DNA of 64,000 nt, taken from positions 2,166,001-2,230,000 of the forward strand of contig NZ_CP082839.1 in assembly GCF_019930585.1 (NCBI RefSeq). The letters run 5' to 3'. Made by a program: the position numbers and the translations under genes. The notes under the pieces are model-generated. The model saw only the letters and a program-made list of their open reading frames with translations, searched no databases and was not told the DNA's origin. This DNA comes from Sphingomonas nostoxanthinifaciens. Lineage in GTDB: Bacteria; Pseudomonadota; Alphaproteobacteria; Sphingomonadales; Sphingomonadaceae. Shown here in pieces: positions 53,380 through 62,612 of the stretch (positions are counted from its first letter, which is position 1; every line of letters starts with the position of its first letter).

Positions 53380-55668
53380 ATGAAAAACATAGCCATCACC
53401 GCTCTCGCCTCCGCCAGCCTGCTGGCGGGCGCGACCGCCGCGCGCGCGCAGCAAAGCGCCGCGTCCGCCAATGCCCAGCAAAGCAGCACCGATACTTCCG
53501 CAGTTGCCGAGATCGTCGTCACCGCGCAGCGACGGCAGGAGCGCGTAGCGACCGTGCCGATCTCGATCACCGTCGCCAATCAGGCGCAGCTCGAACGGCA
53601 GCAGGTCAACACCGTCAACGATCTCAGCCGTATCTCTCCCTCGCTCGAAATCTCGGGCGCACCGGGGCAGAATACGGGCGGCGGCGGCGCGATCCGCGGC
53701 ATCGGCACGCAGACGTTCTCGGCCGGCGCGGTCGCCTCGGTCGGCATCGTCGTCGATCAGGTGAGCCAGGGCAACGCCAATATCGGCGACCTGTTCGACG
53801 TGTCGCGGATCGAGGTGCTCAAGGGCCCGCAGGGCACCTTGTTCGGCTTGACCACCTCGGCCGGCGTCATCAACATCACCACCAACGCCCCCGACCCCAC
53901 CCGCTTCAGCGCGCGCGTGCACAGCGAATTGTCCGACGCGGGCACCGCCGGCTCCAAATATGGCGACCAGATCGTGCAGGGCGTCGTCAACATGCCGCTG
54001 AGCGAGGATGCCGCCATCCGCGTGTCCGGCCTGCTCAATCGCCGCCAGGGCGTCGATCGCAACGCCACCACGGGCGATCTCAACGACAATAACCGCTACG
54101 GCTTCCGCGCGCGGCTATTGTGGCGGCCGTCGAGCGACCTGACGGTCAACCTGATCGGCGACTATACCCACCAATATTTCAATAATGGCGGCGACTTCTT
54201 CACCTTCGTCAAGACTGGCGGCCCCGGCCCCTTCCTCGGCGGCGCGGGCGTCGATCCGGTTGGTCTGACCGCACGGCTGGCAAGCTGCGGCGTGACGCCC
54301 GGCGTCGGCAATCGTGACTATTGCACCAGCCAGACCTTCGCCGATCGCAGCAAGAATTACGGCGCATCGGTGCAGGTCGACTATGACGCCGGGCCGTTCG
54401 ACCTGACCTCGATCACCGCCTATCGACGCAACGTCGATCAGGGCTTCGGTGCGGCGACCAACGTGTTCCGCGCCGATCCGTTCGAGCTGCAGGTGCAGAA
54501 CCTTGCCGTCGACCGCCGCCTGCGCCTGTTCACGCAGGAATTGCGGCTCACGTCGCCAAGCAACCAGACGTTCGAATATACGATCGGCGCCTTCTACTCG
54601 AACCAGCGCGAGCGGCGCGCGCCCGAAGGGCTGACGGTGCGGCTGCAGCCGGTGCCGGGATTCATCATCCCGATCCAGACGTCGCTCGGTGCGAACGACA
54701 CGATCACCGACCAGTCGCTCGCAATCTTCGGCCAGGGCACGTTGCATGTGACGCCCAAATTGCGCCTGATCGCCGGCGGCCGCTTCACCGGCGAGGATCT
54801 GACGCTCGATCGCTACAATCTCGATATCGGCACCACCAACAACTACCAGCATGAGGGGCTGAGCACCGAGCGCATCTCGTATCGCTTCGGCGCGCAATAC
54901 GATCTCATGCGCAACACCATGGCCTATGCGACCGCCTCGCGCGGCTACAAGGGCGGACAGATCGCGACGCCATCGCTTCCCCTCGCACCTTATGTGGTGA
55001 GGCCGGAAGTGCCGATGGATTATGAGGTCGGCGTCAAGAGCACGTTGTTCGGTGGCTGGGTGCTCGACATCAACGCTTATTATACCAAGGTGCAGGGCTA
55101 TCAGGCACAGCAGTGCACGGTGGTCGCGACCACCGGCGTCATCAACTGCCTGACTTCCAACATCGACGGCGTGAAGACGCGCGGCGGCGAGGTCAATCTG
55201 TTCGGTCGTGTGTTCCAGGGCCTGTCGGTGAATACCGGCTTCATCTACACCAAGGCGACCTACCCGACCAGCTTCATCGGCACCGACGGCACCAACATCG
55301 GCGGCAGCCAGCTCGCTTATGCGCCCAAGTACAAGTTCACCTTCTCGGGCGAATATGAGCATCCGATCACCGATCGGTTCAAGGGCTTCATCGCCGCCGA
55401 CGCGGTGTGGAAGTCGCGCGTCCGCTACGAGGCGAACCAGATCAGGGACACCACTTACCTGCCGCACTGGGTGATGGGCGGCCGGCTGGGCGCACGCACC
55501 GCGGACGATCGCTTCGCGCTGGCGGTGTTCGCGCGCAACCTGTTCAACGTCCACGAACCGCTGCTCATGCAGAGCAGCCTGCCTTATAACGGCGCGGATA
55601 ATGTCGGCGCGATCTACGGGCCATCCTCGTTCCGCCAGGTGGGCCTCAGCGTCGACGCCAAGTTCTGA
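53380..55668 (+). CDS. TonB-dependent receptor of the aromatic-glycoside locus
   Basis: A 762-aa outer-membrane receptor. Signal peptide MKNIAITALASASLLAGATAARA after AGGAGAGG. TonB box and linker EIVVTAQRRQERVATVPISI; plug with VEVLKGPQGTLFGLTTSAGVI (in part as IEVLKGPQGTLFG); barrel ending QVGLSVDAKF. It lies inside the catabolic operon, so it is the candidate importer of the intact substrate across the outer membrane. There is no STN domain. Confidence 0.9.
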   Translation: MKNIAITALASASLLAGATAARAQQSAASANAQQSSTDTSAVAEIVVTAQRRQERVATVPISITVANQAQLERQQVNTVNDLSRISPSLEISGAPGQNTGGGGAIRGIGTQTFSAGAVASVGIVVDQVSQGNANIGDLFDVSRIEVLKGPQGTLFGLTTSAGVINITTNAPDPTRFSARVHSELSDAGTAGSKYGDQIVQGVVNMPLSEDAAIRVSGLLNRRQGVDRNATTGDLNDNNRYGFRARLLWRPSSDLTVNLIGDYTHQYFNNGGDFFTFVKTGGPGPFLGGAGVDPVGLTARLASCGVTPGVGNRDYCTSQTFADRSKNYGASVQVDYDAGPFDLTSITAYRRNVDQGFGAATNVFRADPFELQVQNLAVDRRLRLFTQELRLTSPSNQTFEYTIGAFYSNQRERRAPEGLTVRLQPVPGFIIPIQTSLGANDTITDQSLAIFGQGTLHVTPKLRLIAGGRFTGEDLTLDRYNLDIGTTNNYQHEGLSTERISYRFGAQYDLMRNTMAYATASRGYKGGQIATPSLPLAPYVVRPEVPMDYEVGVKSTLFGGWVLDINAYYTKVQGYQAQQCTVVATTGVINCLTSNIDGVKTRGGEVNLFGRVFQGLSVNTGFIYTKATYPTSFIGTDGTNIGGSQLAYAPKYKFTFSGEYEHPITDRFKGFIAADAVWKSRVRYEANQIRDTTYLPHWVMGGRLGARTADDRFALAVFARNLFNVHEPLLMQSSLPYNGADNVGAIYGPSSFRQVGLSVDAKF

Positions 55669-55679
55669 GGAGGGGCAGA

Positions 55680-56570
55680 ATGGCGTCGCAGCCACCCGAC
55701 GAACGGCGCGCGATCGCCGCAATGGGCCGCCAGCTCGGGCCCGACATGCTGGCGGCGGTCTATGCGCTCTATCGCGGCGAGCAGGACAGGCTGGCCGCTG
55801 ACCAGCCGGTCACTGCGGCTGATGTCGCCTATGGCGACGATCCACGACAGAAGCTCGACGTTTATGCGCGCGTCGAGGGCAGCGCGCCGGCGCCCGTCCT
55901 TTTGTGGGTGCATGGCGGCGGCTTTCTGCGCGGCGAGAAAGCGAGCGAGAATCATCCATTCAACGCCCATGTCGGGCGCTGGGCGGCACGCAACGGCATG
56001 GTCGGCGCGGTGATGAACTACCGCCTCGCACCCGACAATCAGTGGCCGGCGGGCGGCGAGGACGTGAACGGCGCAATCGACTGGCTGCGCGCACAGGCGT
56101 CCGACCATGGCGGCGATCCCGCGCGGATCGTGCTGGCGGGCACGTCGGCGGGGTCGACGCACATTGCGACCGCGCTGCGGCTGCGGCCCGATCCGGCGGG
56201 GGTACGCGGCGCGATCCTGCTGTCGGGCCTCTATGGCTTCACGCCGCTCGATGAGCGCGACACGCTCTATTACGGCCCGGCATCGGATTATCCGACGCGC
56301 CGGCCGCTCGCGGCGATGGTCGACACGGCATTGCCGCTGCTCCTCGCCTGCGCCGAATATGATCCGCCGCGCTTCCAGGAGGAATTGGTCTCGCTGCTCG
56401 CCGCCCGGCTCGCCCGGCACGGCACGCTGCCGGCGACGCGCATCCTGTCCGGCCACAACCATTTCAGCCTCGCTTATCACATCGGCGGCCGGGACACGCG
56501 GCTGGCCGAGGCGATGCTCGCCTTCATCGCCGATGTCGCGAGCGACCATCCCAAGGAGCCCCTGCCATGA
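55680..56570 (+). CDS. HSL-type alpha/beta-hydrolase (esterase)
   Basis: A 296-aa hydrolase of the hormone-sensitive-lipase group: oxyanion hole HGGG at 78-81, nucleophile Ser156 in GTSAG, and catalytic His in LSGHNHFSLAYH. ATG 55680 follows GAGGAGGGG. No signal peptide, so it is cytoplasmic. It could remove acyl (for example acetyl or hydroxycinnamoyl) groups from the imported substrate. The stop overlaps the GH1 start by 4 nt. Confidence 0.87.
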   Translation: MASQPPDERRAIAAMGRQLGPDMLAAVYALYRGEQDRLAADQPVTAADVAYGDDPRQKLDVYARVEGSAPAPVLLWVHGGGFLRGEKASENHPFNAHVGRWAARNGMVGAVMNYRLAPDNQWPAGGEDVNGAIDWLRAQASDHGGDPARIVLAGTSAGSTHIATALRLRPDPAGVRGAILLSGLYGFTPLDERDTLYYGPASDYPTRRPLAAMVDTALPLLLACAEYDPPRFQEELVSLLAARLARHGTLPATRILSGHNHFSLAYHIGGRDTRLAEAMLAFIADVASDHPKEPLP

Positions 56571-57871
56571 TCGATCGACGGACGATGCTCGCTGCCATCT
56601 CGGCGGCGGGTGCCACGCGCGGGCTCGCCGCTCCGGCCACGGGCGGCGGAGCCTTCCCGGCCAACTTCCTGTGGGGCACCGCGACCGCCGGCCATCAGGT
56701 CGAGGGCAACAACGTCAACAGCGACTCCTGGCTGATGGAGAATGTGAAGCCAACCATCTACACCGAGCCGTCGCGCGACGCGTGCAACAGCTTCGCTCTG
56801 TGGCAGACCGACCTCGATCTGGTGCGATCGATGGGGCTCAACACCTATCGGTTCAGCCTCGAATGGGCGCGGATCGAGCCGGAGCCCGGCCTGTTCTCGA
56901 TCGCGATGCTCGATCATTACAAGGCGATCGTCGCGGGCTGCCGCGCGCGCGGCCTGCACCCGATGGTGACGTTCAACCATTTCACCGCGCCGCGCTGGTT
57001 CTCCGCACTCGGCGGGTGGACCAATCCCGAGGCGCCGAAGCTGTTCGGCCGCTTCTGCGATCGGGCCGCACGCCATCTGGCGCAGGATATCGGCCACGCG
57101 ACGACGCTGAACGAGCCCAACATCATGAGCATCCTGTCGGTGGTGTTGCCGCCGCCGGTGATCGCCGGGCAGAATGCGATGCTCACAGCCGCCGCGCGGG
57201 CCTGCGGGTCGGCCAAGTTCGCCGCCGCCAATGCGATGATGCTGGAGGACGTGCCCCAGGCGACGATCAACCTGATCGCCGGGCACAAGGCCGGCGGCGC
57301 CGCGATCAAGGCGGTCCGCTCGGACCTGCCGGTGGGCGTCAGCCTCTCGATGTTCGACGATCAGGCGGCCGGCCCCGGCAGCATGCGCGATGCAATGCGC
57401 GCCAAGCTCTACGGGCCGTGGCTGGAGGCCGTGCGCGGCGACGACTTCCTCGGCGTGCAGAATTACGAGCGGCAGGTTTGGACGGCCTCGGGCAAGCTGC
57501 CGGTGCCGAAGGGCGCCGAGGTCAATTATTCGGGTGCGGAGGTCTACCCGCTCTCGCTGGCAGGCGCGGTGCGCTACGCCCATCAGGCGACTGGCGTGCC
57601 GATCATCGTCACCGAACATGGCGTCGGCACCAACGACGACACGCTCCGCGCCCGCCTGATCCCCGCCGCACTCGCCGGATTACGGCAGGCGATGGCGGAC
57701 GGCGTCCCGGTGCAGGGCTATGTCCATTGGTCGCTGGTCGACAATTTCGAATGGGTGTTCGGCTATCGCGTCCACTTCGGGCTGTGCACGCTCGACCCCG
57801 TCACCTTCCGCCGCACGCCCAAGCCGAGTTCGGCCATCCTAGCCGCCATCGCCCGGAGGAACAGCCTGTGA
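56567..57871 (+). CDS. GH1 beta-glycosidase with Tat-like signal
   Basis: A 434-aa retaining glycosidase of family GH1. The acid/base is Glu183 in TLNEPN and the nucleophile is Glu350 in VTEHGVGT (the usual TENG reads TEHG here). The N terminus MIDRRTMLAAISAAGATRG has the paired Arg of a Tat signal, so it is probably periplasmic. Likely releases beta-linked glucose from an aromatic or glycan. It overlaps the upstream esterase by 4 nt and the next gene by 1 nt. Confidence 0.88.
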   Translation: MIDRRTMLAAISAAGATRGLAAPATGGGAFPANFLWGTATAGHQVEGNNVNSDSWLMENVKPTIYTEPSRDACNSFALWQTDLDLVRSMGLNTYRFSLEWARIEPEPGLFSIAMLDHYKAIVAGCRARGLHPMVTFNHFTAPRWFSALGGWTNPEAPKLFGRFCDRAARHLAQDIGHATTLNEPNIMSILSVVLPPPVIAGQNAMLTAAARACGSAKFAAANAMMLEDVPQATINLIAGHKAGGAAIKAVRSDLPVGVSLSMFDDQAAGPGSMRDAMRAKLYGPWLEAVRGDDFLGVQNYERQVWTASGKLPVPKGAEVNYSGAEVYPLSLAGAVRYAHQATGVPIIVTEHGVGTNDDTLRARLIPAALAGLRQAMADGVPVQGYVHWSLVDNFEWVFGYRVHFGLCTLDPVTFRRTPKPSSAILAAIARRNSL

Positions 57872-58815
57872 TGTGGAAGCATCTGCTCGCCGCGGCCGCC
57901 TTGCTCGCGCCTACCATGCTGGCGGCGCAGCCCGCCGGCCCCCGCTTCCGGCTGGAGCGGATCGCGCCGCCGAGCAGCGCCGGTGCGATCCCGCTCTACC
58001 CCGCAGGATCGCCGCCCAAGCCGCAGGCGGCCGAAAACTGGGATACGCTGATCGGCGACTTTCCGGACGGGACGCACATGAGCGGCCGGATCGTGCGCAA
58101 TGTCAGCGAGCCGACGATCACGCCCGTTTTGCCCGATCCGGCGAAGGCGACCGGCGCGGCGGTGCTGGTCGCGCCGGGGGGTGCCTTCCTGTCGCTGTCG
58201 ATGGATAGCGAGGGCTTCCAGATCGCGCATTGGCTCGCCGATCATGGCGTCGCCGCCTTCGTCCTCAAATACCGGCTCAACCCTACCCCCACCGACGACC
58301 AGGCGTTCATGCGCGTGGTGGCGGAGCGGATGGCCCCGGTCGCCGCGACGGGCGAGGTGGCGGATATCTCGGAGCCGCGCGCACCCCAGGATGCACTGCG
58401 CGCGCTCGCGCTGCTGCGCAGCCGCGCGGCCGGGTGGCGGATCGATCCCGCGCGGGTCGGCATGATCGGCTTTTCGGCGGGTGCGATGACGACGCTGCAG
58501 GCCGTCCTCACCGGTTCAGGCGCGGACCGCCCGGCCTTCTTCGGCTATATTTACGGCCCGATGCGCGCCATCGCGGTGCCGGCGGGCGCGCCGCCGATGT
58601 TCGCGGCGCTCGCGCTCGACGATCCTCTTTTCGGCCGTCAGGGTTTCGGCATCGTCGAGGCGTGGCACAAGGCCGGCGTGCCGGTCGAGTTGCACGCCTA
58701 CACGCATGGCGATCACGGCTTCGGCATGGGCCGCCCCGGTACGACCACGACGCTCGTGCTCGACGAGTTCCGCCTGTGGCTGGCGACGCAGGGCTTTCTG
58801 GGGAAGGCGAAGTGA
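57871..58815 (+). CDS. secreted alpha/beta-hydrolase (acetyl-esterase-like)
   Basis: A 314-aa protein with signal peptide MWKHLLAAAALLAPTMLAAQ. The nucleophile is Ser202 in GFSAG, the oxyanion region is APGGAFLSLS, and the catalytic His is probably in HTHGDHGFGM-like YTHGDHGFGM. The start is ATG 57871 (TGATG overlap with GH1); GTG 57868 is also possible and is better spaced from GGAGGA. Resembles carbohydrate acetyl esterases found beside glycosidases, so deacylation of the sugar part is likely. Confidence 0.85.
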   Translation: MWKHLLAAAALLAPTMLAAQPAGPRFRLERIAPPSSAGAIPLYPAGSPPKPQAAENWDTLIGDFPDGTHMSGRIVRNVSEPTITPVLPDPAKATGAAVLVAPGGAFLSLSMDSEGFQIAHWLADHGVAAFVLKYRLNPTPTDDQAFMRVVAERMAPVAATGEVADISEPRAPQDALRALALLRSRAAGWRIDPARVGMIGFSAGAMTTLQAVLTGSGADRPAFFGYIYGPMRAIAVPAGAPPMFAALALDDPLFGRQGFGIVEAWHKAGVPVELHAYTHGDHGFGMGRPGTTTTLVLDEFRLWLATQGFLGKAK

Positions 58816-61800
58816 GCGCACGCGACTTCGGCCGGGTGCTGGCCGCGGCGTGGCTGGCCGCCGCCTCGCACGTGGCGGTCGCGCAGGGCGTCGATCCGCT
58901 GCGCGACGGCTTCCGCGATCCGCCCGCCTCGGCGAGGCCGCGGACGTGGTGGCACTGGCTCAACGGCAACATCACCGAGGATGGGATCACCAAGGATCTC
59001 GAATGGATGAAGCGCGTCGGGCTCGGCGGGGTCCAGACGTTCGACGCCTCGCTCGGCACGCCGCAGGTGGTGCCGCAGCGGCTGATCTACATGAGCCCGC
59101 CGTGGAAGGCGGCGTTCGCGCATGCGGTCGACACGGCCAACCGGCTGGGCCTCGAGATCGCCATCGCCTCCTCCCCCGGCTGGAGCGAGACGGGCGGCCC
59201 GTGGGTCCCGCCGGCCGACGCGATGAAGAAGCTCGTCTGGAGCGAGCTTGAGGTGCAGGGCGGCCGTAAGGTGGCTGCACCGTTGCCGCCATTGCCCGCC
59301 AACACCGGTCCCTACGGTACGGCGCCGTTCTTCGATGCGCTGGCGGCGTTCGAGGGCGGCAATGCAGCCCCGAAGGGCCAGGCGGCCGGGGCGATCGCTG
59401 TCCTTGCCTATCCGATCGCGGACGCATCGCTCGCGCTGCCGAACATGACTGCGCAGGATGGCAAAGTGCTTGATGCACGCCTGCTAGTCGATGCGCGCGA
59501 GGATACCGCCGTCGCCATTCCGCGCGGCACGGCGGCGCAGCCTGCGATGATCGACATCGCATTTCCCAAGGCGCAGCCAATCCGCGCCGTAACGCTGTTC
59601 GTGCCCAATGCGGTGCCGCCGTTTGGCGATCCGGAGTTTCTGCCCACGCTCGAAGCGCAGGTCGCCGGTCAGTGGAAACAGGTCGCCACCCTGCCGCTCA
59701 CCAACGTGCCGACGACGATCGCCTTCGCGCCGATCACGGCCGGCCATTTCAGGCTCGTCTTCGCCGCCAACCACGTACCGCCTGCGCCGGGGCTTGCGCC
59801 ACCTGCGCCGGGTGCGATCGCCGGCGGCGTGTTTCCCAGCGGCCCGGCGCCCACGACGATCAGCATCGGCACGCTACGCCTCGCCGGCGAGGAGCGGATC
59901 GACCGCTTCGAGGCCAAGGCCGGCTTCGCCACCGTGCCCGATTATTACGCGCTCGCCAGCGACGCGCCTGATGAACCCGGCATCGCGCCCGCGCGAGTGA
60001 TCGACATCTCCGACCGGCTGAAGCCCGACGGAAGGCTCGACTGGACCCCGCCCGCCGGCCGGTGGCGGATCGTGCGGCTCGGCTGGTCGCTGGTCGGCAC
60101 CACCAACCACCCCGCGACACACGAAGCGACCGGGCTGGAGGTCGACAAATATGATGGCGCCGCGGTGCGCCGCTATCTCGCCACCTATCTCGATACTTAC
60201 CGCGATCAGCTGCGAGCTGATGGAAGCGGCATCAACGCACTGGTGACCGACAGTATCGAGGCGGGCGACGCCAATTGGACGCCGCAGATGCTCGATGCGT
60301 TCAAGGCGCTGCGTGGTTACGATCCCCGGCCGTGGCTGCCGGCGCTCACCGGTGCTGTGGTCGGATCGCGCGTGGAGAGCGACCGCTTCCTCTACGATTA
60401 CCGCCGCACCCTCGCCGATCTGCTCGCGCGCGAGCATTACGGCACGATCGGGCAGGTGGCCCACGACCATAAGCTGACGCTCTATGGCGAGGCGCTGGAG
60501 AATGGGCGGCCGCAGCTCGGCGACGATCTCGCGATGCGGTCGCATGCCGACGTGCCGATGGCGGCGATGTGGGCCTTCCCGCACGGCGGCACGCCGCGGC
60601 CGACTTTGGTCGGCGACGTGCTCGGCGCCGCATCGGTCGCGCATGTCTATGGCCGTCCGGTCGTCGCCGCCGAATCCTTCACCAGCAGCTTTTCGCCCTG
60701 GGCCTATGCCCCCGTCGACCTGAAGCCGATCGCCGATCTCGAGTTCGTGCTGGGCGTGAGCCGCCCGGTGGTGCACACCTCGCCGCACTCGCCGATGGAC
60801 GACAAGGAACCGGGGCTGAGCCTCGCCATCTTCGGCCAGTTCTTCAACCGCCACGAGACGTGGGCGGAGATGGCGCGGCCGTGGGTCGACTATCTCGCCC
60901 GCTCCAGCTTCCTGCTCCAGCAGGGCAGCCATGTCGCCGACATCGCTTACTTCCATGGCGAAGAGGCGCCGCTCACCGCATTATTTCTCAATGGTTTACC
61001 GGACGATCTTCCCATCGGACGGGGCTTCGATTTCGTCGACGCCGACATGATCGATGCCGAAATGCGCGTCGACGGGCGCGAGATCGTCACCCCCGCGGGC
61101 GCGCATTATCGCGCCCTCTATCTCGGCGGCACCAGCGCGCGTATGACCTTGCCGACATTGCGCCATATCGCGGCGTTGATCGACGCGGGCGCGACCGTCG
61201 TCGGCAAACCGCCCCGCCAGACGCCGTCGCTAGGCGACGACCCCGCCGCGTTTGCGGCGCTGGTGAAGCGGCTATGGCCGCAGGGAACCGCCCAATCCGA
61301 CACACATCGGGCGGTAATCGGCGACGATGCCGGCGCGGTGCTGACCGGGCTGGGCATCGGCCCGGACGTGGCAGTCTCGGGGGCCGACCCTGCGGACGTG
61401 CCTTTCCAGCATCGCGCGACCACCGACGGCGACATCTACTTCCTCGTCAACCGGGCCGGGCGGCCACTCGACATCACGGCTCGCTTCCGCGTCGGCGGGC
61501 GCGCGGCGGAGATCTGGCACGCCGATAGCGGAACGGTCGCAGCGACGACGTGGCGGCAGGAGGGAGCGGTCACCGCGGTTCCGCTGCACTTCGCGCCCGA
61601 GGAGGCGTTGTTCGTGGTGTTCCGTCGCCCGACGCCGGATCGCGCGCAGACGGTGGTACCGCCGATCGAGCGGACGATCGCAACGGCGGCCGCTCCATGG
61701 CGCATTTCCTTCCAGGCCAATCGCGGCGCTCCTGCTGAACTCACGCTTCCGGCGCTCGCACCGCTGAACGAGCAAGCGCAATCGGGCGTCCGCTATTTCT

Positions 61801-62150
61801 CGGGCGTCGCGCATTATGCCTCCACTCTGGCCGTGCCCCGCCGCACGGCCGGCACCAAGCTGCTGCTCGATCTTGGCCGAGTGGGCGACGTGGCCGAGGT
61901 CCGCGTCAACGGCCGTTCGGTCGGTACACTGTGGCACGCACCCTATCGCATCGACATCGGCGCTGCCGCCCATAAGGGCGCGAACCTGATCGAAGTGAAC
62001 GTCGCCAACCTCTGGGCCAACCGCCTGATCGGCGATGCCCAGCCGGGCGTGACCAAGGTCGCCTTCGTCGCCGCGCCGACCTACCTGCCCGACGCCCCGC
62101 TGCGTCCGTCGGGATTGATCGGGCCGGTGACTTTGATCGAGCAACGGTGA
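58812..62150 (+). CDS. GH106-like alpha-L-rhamnosidase
   Basis: A 1112-aa secreted glycosidase. The GTG start at 58812 overlaps the esterase stop as GTGA; a signal-like segment RVLAAAWLAAASHVAVAQG follows. The opening FRDPPASARPRTWWHWLNGN with ITEDGITKDLEWMKRVGLGGVQ matches the GH106 start as I recall it. The C-terminal beta-sandwich (about 1000-1105: YFSGVAHYASTLAV, LDLGRVGDVAEVRVNG, NLIEVNVANLWANRLIG) is like accessory domains of this family. It likely removes terminal rhamnose, and the GH1 enzyme can then act on the exposed glucose. Confidence 0.85.
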   Translation: MSARDFGRVLAAAWLAAASHVAVAQGVDPLRDGFRDPPASARPRTWWHWLNGNITEDGITKDLEWMKRVGLGGVQTFDASLGTPQVVPQRLIYMSPPWKAAFAHAVDTANRLGLEIAIASSPGWSETGGPWVPPADAMKKLVWSELEVQGGRKVAAPLPPLPANTGPYGTAPFFDALAAFEGGNAAPKGQAAGAIAVLAYPIADASLALPNMTAQDGKVLDARLLVDAREDTAVAIPRGTAAQPAMIDIAFPKAQPIRAVTLFVPNAVPPFGDPEFLPTLEAQVAGQWKQVATLPLTNVPTTIAFAPITAGHFRLVFAANHVPPAPGLAPPAPGAIAGGVFPSGPAPTTISIGTLRLAGEERIDRFEAKAGFATVPDYYALASDAPDEPGIAPARVIDISDRLKPDGRLDWTPPAGRWRIVRLGWSLVGTTNHPATHEATGLEVDKYDGAAVRRYLATYLDTYRDQLRADGSGINALVTDSIEAGDANWTPQMLDAFKALRGYDPRPWLPALTGAVVGSRVESDRFLYDYRRTLADLLAREHYGTIGQVAHDHKLTLYGEALENGRPQLGDDLAMRSHADVPMAAMWAFPHGGTPRPTLVGDVLGAASVAHVYGRPVVAAESFTSSFSPWAYAPVDLKPIADLEFVLGVSRPVVHTSPHSPMDDKEPGLSLAIFGQFFNRHETWAEMARPWVDYLARSSFLLQQGSHVADIAYFHGEEAPLTALFLNGLPDDLPIGRGFDFVDADMIDAEMRVDGREIVTPAGAHYRALYLGGTSARMTLPTLRHIAALIDAGATVVGKPPRQTPSLGDDPAAFAALVKRLWPQGTAQSDTHRAVIGDDAGAVLTGLGIGPDVAVSGADPADVPFQHRATTDGDIYFLVNRAGRPLDITARFRVGGRAAEIWHADSGTVAATTWRQEGAVTAVPLHFAPEEALFVVFRRPTPDRAQTVVPPIERTIATAAAPWRISFQANRGAPAELTLPALAPLNEQAQSGVRYFSGVAHYASTLAVPRRTAGTKLLLDLGRVGDVAEVRVNGRSVGTLWHAPYRIDIGAAAHKGANLIEVNVANLWANRLIGDAQPGVTKVAFVAAPTYLPDAPLRPSGLIGPVTLIEQR

Positions 62151-62599
62151 TGGGTGTCGGTGTGTCGCCAGCCCGCGGGCGCTATCTGCTCCGCGAATGC
62201 ACGATCAGCGCGGCGATCAACACGGCGTTGAGCCTGATCTTCTTCCTGATCGTGTTCGGCCTCGGCCGCCCGGCGCAGATCGCCACGTTGCGCGTCGACG
62301 TGCTGCCGCAGACCTTCATGGTCGCGCTGATGGGGAGCCTCGTCCCCGGCCTGCTGATGGCGCGCGCATTCGGCCTCCCGCGCCGGCCGTTCGTCCTCCG
62401 CGCCGTTGCGACAGCGATCGTCGCGACCATCGTCGCCGGGGGTGCGGCGTGGCTGGCCACGCGCGGATCGGCGGGGACGCTGCCGGCTTTGCCCTGCCTG
62501 CTCGTCAAGATGGCCTATGGCGCATTGCTCGGCGGCGTCGTGACCTGGCTCGCCTTGACCGCCGGCTTTCGGCGGGCCGGGACGTCGGGCGGCGGCTGA
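62150..62599 (+). CDS. small membrane protein closing the glycoside operon
   Basis: A 149-aa protein with about four hydrophobic segments (INTALSLIFFLIVFGLG; LPQTFMVALMGSLVPGLLMA; AVATAIVATIVAGGAAWLA; and near the C terminus). The start overlaps the rhamnosidase stop (TGATG; GTG 62147 also possible). No family recognised. Its coupling to the glycosidase suggests a role in transport or envelope support for the pathway (inference). Confidence 0.72.
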   Translation: MGVGVSPARGRYLLRECTISAAINTALSLIFFLIVFGLGRPAQIATLRVDVLPQTFMVALMGSLVPGLLMARAFGLPRRPFVLRAVATAIVATIVAGGAAWLATRGSAGTLPALPCLLVKMAYGALLGGVVTWLALTAGFRRAGTSGGG

Positions 62600-62612
62600 T
62601 GCGTACGGGCGT

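Noticed and set aside
56107..57870. N-terminal extension of the frame of the secreted esterase (902 codons in all)
   Set aside because: The extension lies over the HSL esterase and GH1 genes in the wrong frame. The true esterase begins at 57871 with a signal peptide.
58230..58811. N-terminal extension of the GH106 frame (1306 codons in all)
   Set aside because: It overlaps the esterase gene out of frame. GTG 58812 gives the expected signal-like segment and the family start.
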